Below are positions 32,443 through 35,068 of a stretch of DNA of 35,068 bases, piece by piece. The DNA comes from Schoenoplectus triqueter (lineage: Eukaryota > Streptophyta > Magnoliopsida > Poales > Cyperaceae): contig CAXKVV010001215.1 in NCBI GenBank assembly GCA_964058805.1, forward strand, positions 1 through 35,068, in the 5' to 3' direction. Each line of letters opens with the position of its first letter. The stretch's first letter is position 1. Below the pieces are notes generated by a model. It was given only the letters and a program-made list of their open reading frames with translations, was not told where the DNA came from and made no database searches. A program made the translations under genes and the position numbers.

Positions 32443-33619
32443 CAGTGTAGTACTCTTATATGGTATTGATATACATAGGTATGGCATGCATAGATTCTCA
32501 TTCTTTGATCTGAATTGGTTCAGCTTGTGTAAAGGTCTAGCTGTTGTTTTAAAATTTTGTTGCTCCTCTTCTGTTGGCTGTTGCCCAGTTAGAGCTGGTT
32601 TTTATATAGATAAATAATACACTTTAGAAATTAAATTAGAGACCAAGGCTTTCTATAAATTGGTGATACTGGCATGATAATTTCAATTTCGTATTTCATA
32701 TTTATATTTGTGAATTATGGCAATAATGTTTTGTTACTAATACCATCTACTTATGCCAGACTTCTGTAAACAGCTCTCAAGTCCTATATTAGAATTTGGG
32801 TGATGGATATTGAAGAAGTGTTTCTTATTGAATGTTGGTTCTTTTAACTCCAATAGAAGTACTTTCTTCAGAGTCAAAATCAAACCACTAAATGTGAACA
32901 CTGATAATGGAAGTCCATAAGAGTTGAGCTCATGGGCACAAAATATTGGGGTTCTGTTCAAATTTAGCATGCAGATCAAAATAAGGAAATTAGTTCCCAG
33001 TTTGACATGCACATATTAGTTAGAATGTGAACATCGATTTTATTAGGAAATTTTACCTTTTTAGCTTGCTTTTGAAATTGAGATATATTGAACATGAGAT
33101 TTCTTTTCATATAGTGATTCATGATTAATTGGAAAAAAAATGTTTTTTTAACAATTAATTTAAAGCTTAGTTCAAAAATTATCTGGTTGTGTTTTGAAAA
33201 GTAAAAAGGCCACGCAACACATTTAGCTACGCGAAGCTTAACAAAAAAGATTACAGGAAAGCAATATTAAAAATAAACCATAGAACCAAAGACGGCTCAT
33301 AAATCAATTACAAATATACAATGTTGTCATTATTTTTAAATTTGAGATTTGTTTCCCTTGTCAAAAATTGAATGTATTCTTCAGAAAAAAAAACATATAC
33401 AAATTAATCATATAGTTTAGCTTGCTTTGATTAGGTTCCTTCTAGAATTGGATTATTAACTGATCCACTTGTTGACTAAATTAGACCTCTGCCTAAAGTT
33501 TGTAATATGCTCATAGTTATTTGTACTTTTCTAGGCTAAAACCAGTTCAATGTACCCCGCACTTTGATCCCCTGAGAGAGTGTTCTTCAGAAAAAAAAAA
33601 CATATTCGCATAATCTATA
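32443..33619. other. GALS-like 3' UTR and intergenic DNA
   Basis: The 3' UTR probably ends near ATAAATAATAC (32609-32619), a plausible poly(A) signal region. No further gene; minus-strand frame 32737-33012 has no resemblance to a family. Confidence 0.5.
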
Positions 33620-33970
33620 TCTATACTATTATATAAAACAGCTAAGAATTTAGATAGATTTATTTTTTATCATTTCCTTTAAATTTTTTATATCTCAAAA
33701 TACCCCTCATCTAATGATTTATATTAATTTTGACTAATCAGACGAACACGATAACATCAATTATTTTGTATTTATCTCCATTTATTTGCGATATAGGAGG
33801 AAGTTAATTAAAGGTTAAGAGAAATCATATGAGATTATATCTGATGTAGCATCTATAATTTATCTTGCATTTATTGATCTTTTTCATATTAAAATAATGT
33901 ACATATTATCATATGATATTATTTTATATCTAAATAAAAAATTCGCTTTAACGCGTGGGCACACAGATAT
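33620..33970 (+). mobile_element. small non-autonomous Helitron-like element
   Basis: Starts TCTATACTATTATATAAAAC after an A, the same terminus as the element at 22170 on the other strand. The following 80 bp also correspond (TTTATCAT, then ATACCC and a TAAT-type AT-rich stretch). The presumed 3' end has ACGCGTGGGCACACAG (33951-33966) but the final CTAG-type tetranucleotide is altered, so the right edge is approximate. Confidence 0.5.
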
Positions 33971-35068
33971 TAATTATAACAGAAGTGCTCTGAAGTCTGC
34001 ATATATGCACTTGCATTTCAATTTTTTTTGCTAAACGTCTCATGTGAATGTTCCCCGCCAATTTTTTTCTGGATAAATGCTTTGCCAATTTTAGTAGGAA
34101 AATTCTACAAAAATAAATTCTTTAAATTAAAATGTACAACCTTTTCTCTTTGCAATATTATCTAATAGGCTAAAAATGATTTAGTATAAATCCATGTTAA
34201 TAGTGTTTTGATAGGTTCCAAAATACAAACTATTGATTGTGGATTGATAATTGCCAATGTGATTCTATTATGTATAATCTTAAACTATGACAATGTTATT
34301 TTAATTAGTTTGTACTAAAAAAATGTGGATCAATTTTAGATTTATTTTATAATTTGTATTGAAAAAACAATAATACTTGTCTATAGTTTTAAGCAAATGG
34401 AGTAAATTTTAAGTAACCTTTTTTGTCCAAACAATGTACTTCTTTCTTTCTTCCTTTTTTTTTGGCAAAATCTTGTGAACTCTCTTTCCGTTTTTTCCTG
34501 AAATATATAAGAATCATATTTACCTCCGAAATACAAGAGCCTAATGTTTATCCTTCTAAAAGAAATCAAGATTACATATCTCCTCCTACAAAATAGAAAA
34601 TATTATATTTGTCCCTCTAAAGAGTAAAACATAAAAAATCTATCAGATCCAACATTATAAAAAATCATAAAATTACGTGAAATATTATACCATTCCTACT
34701 TTGTTTTAATTGATATAAAATGCATTCATGTGGATTATTTATTTTCTTCAAAAAATGTTGAAATGTCAGAATCCTTTTTGTTCTTGGAGAGAAATTTAAA
34801 ATATTACATGTAATTGCCTTTTGTTATTTGTGCTTGAGAAGTCCCTTTATTAAGAACTAAAAGTTGATGGCATAATAAATACATAAAAAAACTAAGACAT
34901 TAATTTGTACCTTGCTCTAATCTACTGTAATGATGTCAAATTGAGGAGTACGCTTATTATATAAGCAGTGCCATTTTCTTTTCTTTTTTTAATTTTTATG
35001 CTGCAAAGGTCTCATGCCCCAATGATACGTTGCGTTGATAACTGGATAAACTGACAGGAAATCATGTG
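33971..35068. other. intergenic, no gene
   Basis: AT-rich with T-rich runs. The word TTGTCCCTCTAAA and similar pieces recur near 34540-34625, suggesting old transposon debris. No coding frame to the window end. Confidence 0.5.

Overview
This is a plant nuclear window, most likely from a eudicot and possibly an asterid. The evidence is AT-rich intergenic DNA crowded with plant-type transposons (hAT, Helitron, copia LTR, foldback MITEs), GT-AG introns in both gene families, a plant small-molecule O-methyltransferase (OMT) family and a plant GT92 galactan synthase. The species cannot be fixed from the sequence alone.

Left part (1-3415): a decayed hAT-type transposase gene on the minus strand, running off the left edge. 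It has a recognisable TATA promoter at 2501-2508, an A-rich repeated stretch (about 1640-2240) and a GC-rich terminal region (2573-2860).

Centre (3416-18158): a tandem OMT array. Copy A (3416-4519) is a broken pseudogene: it lacks the first 158 or so codons, carries a frameshift and two stop codons, and has a 390-bp foldback element in its intron. Copies B (9486-10638) and C (16302-17453) each encode an intact 350-residue OMT in two exons split by a 100-bp intron. I count 11 differing residues, about 97% identity. The spacers are also duplicated. They share a 381-bp MITE with a 9-bp target duplication, a SINE-like tRNA-derived segment, a truncated copia LTR and near-identical promoters with TATA boxes 148 bp before the ATG. 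The junction between duplicated downstream and upstream sequence can be placed at about 5208 and 11332, because copy C's downstream flank diverges at the equivalent point (18158).

Right-centre (18159-29550): no convincing gene. It holds Helitron ends (21533-22170 and at 22588), short tandem repeats, a roughly 42-bp degenerate minisatellite, and a transposon family whose copies carry very long TAT/ATA microsatellite cores. Two copies of that family face each other (24941-26065 and about 28005-29379), with a third fragment adjoining the second.

Right part (30074-35068): a complete two-exon GT92 gene, a likely beta-1,4-galactan galactosyltransferase (GALS type) acting in Golgi synthesis of pectin side chains. 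It is followed by intergenic DNA with a small Helitron-like element at 33620.

The OMT array probably makes methylated specialised metabolites and is under duplication and decay. The GALS-like gene is an unrelated housekeeping cell-wall gene. I see no operon-like or pathway cluster linking the two, and nothing that amounts to a new biological system. The most unusual structures are the microsatellite-carrying transposon family and the clustered divergence between OMT copies B and C.
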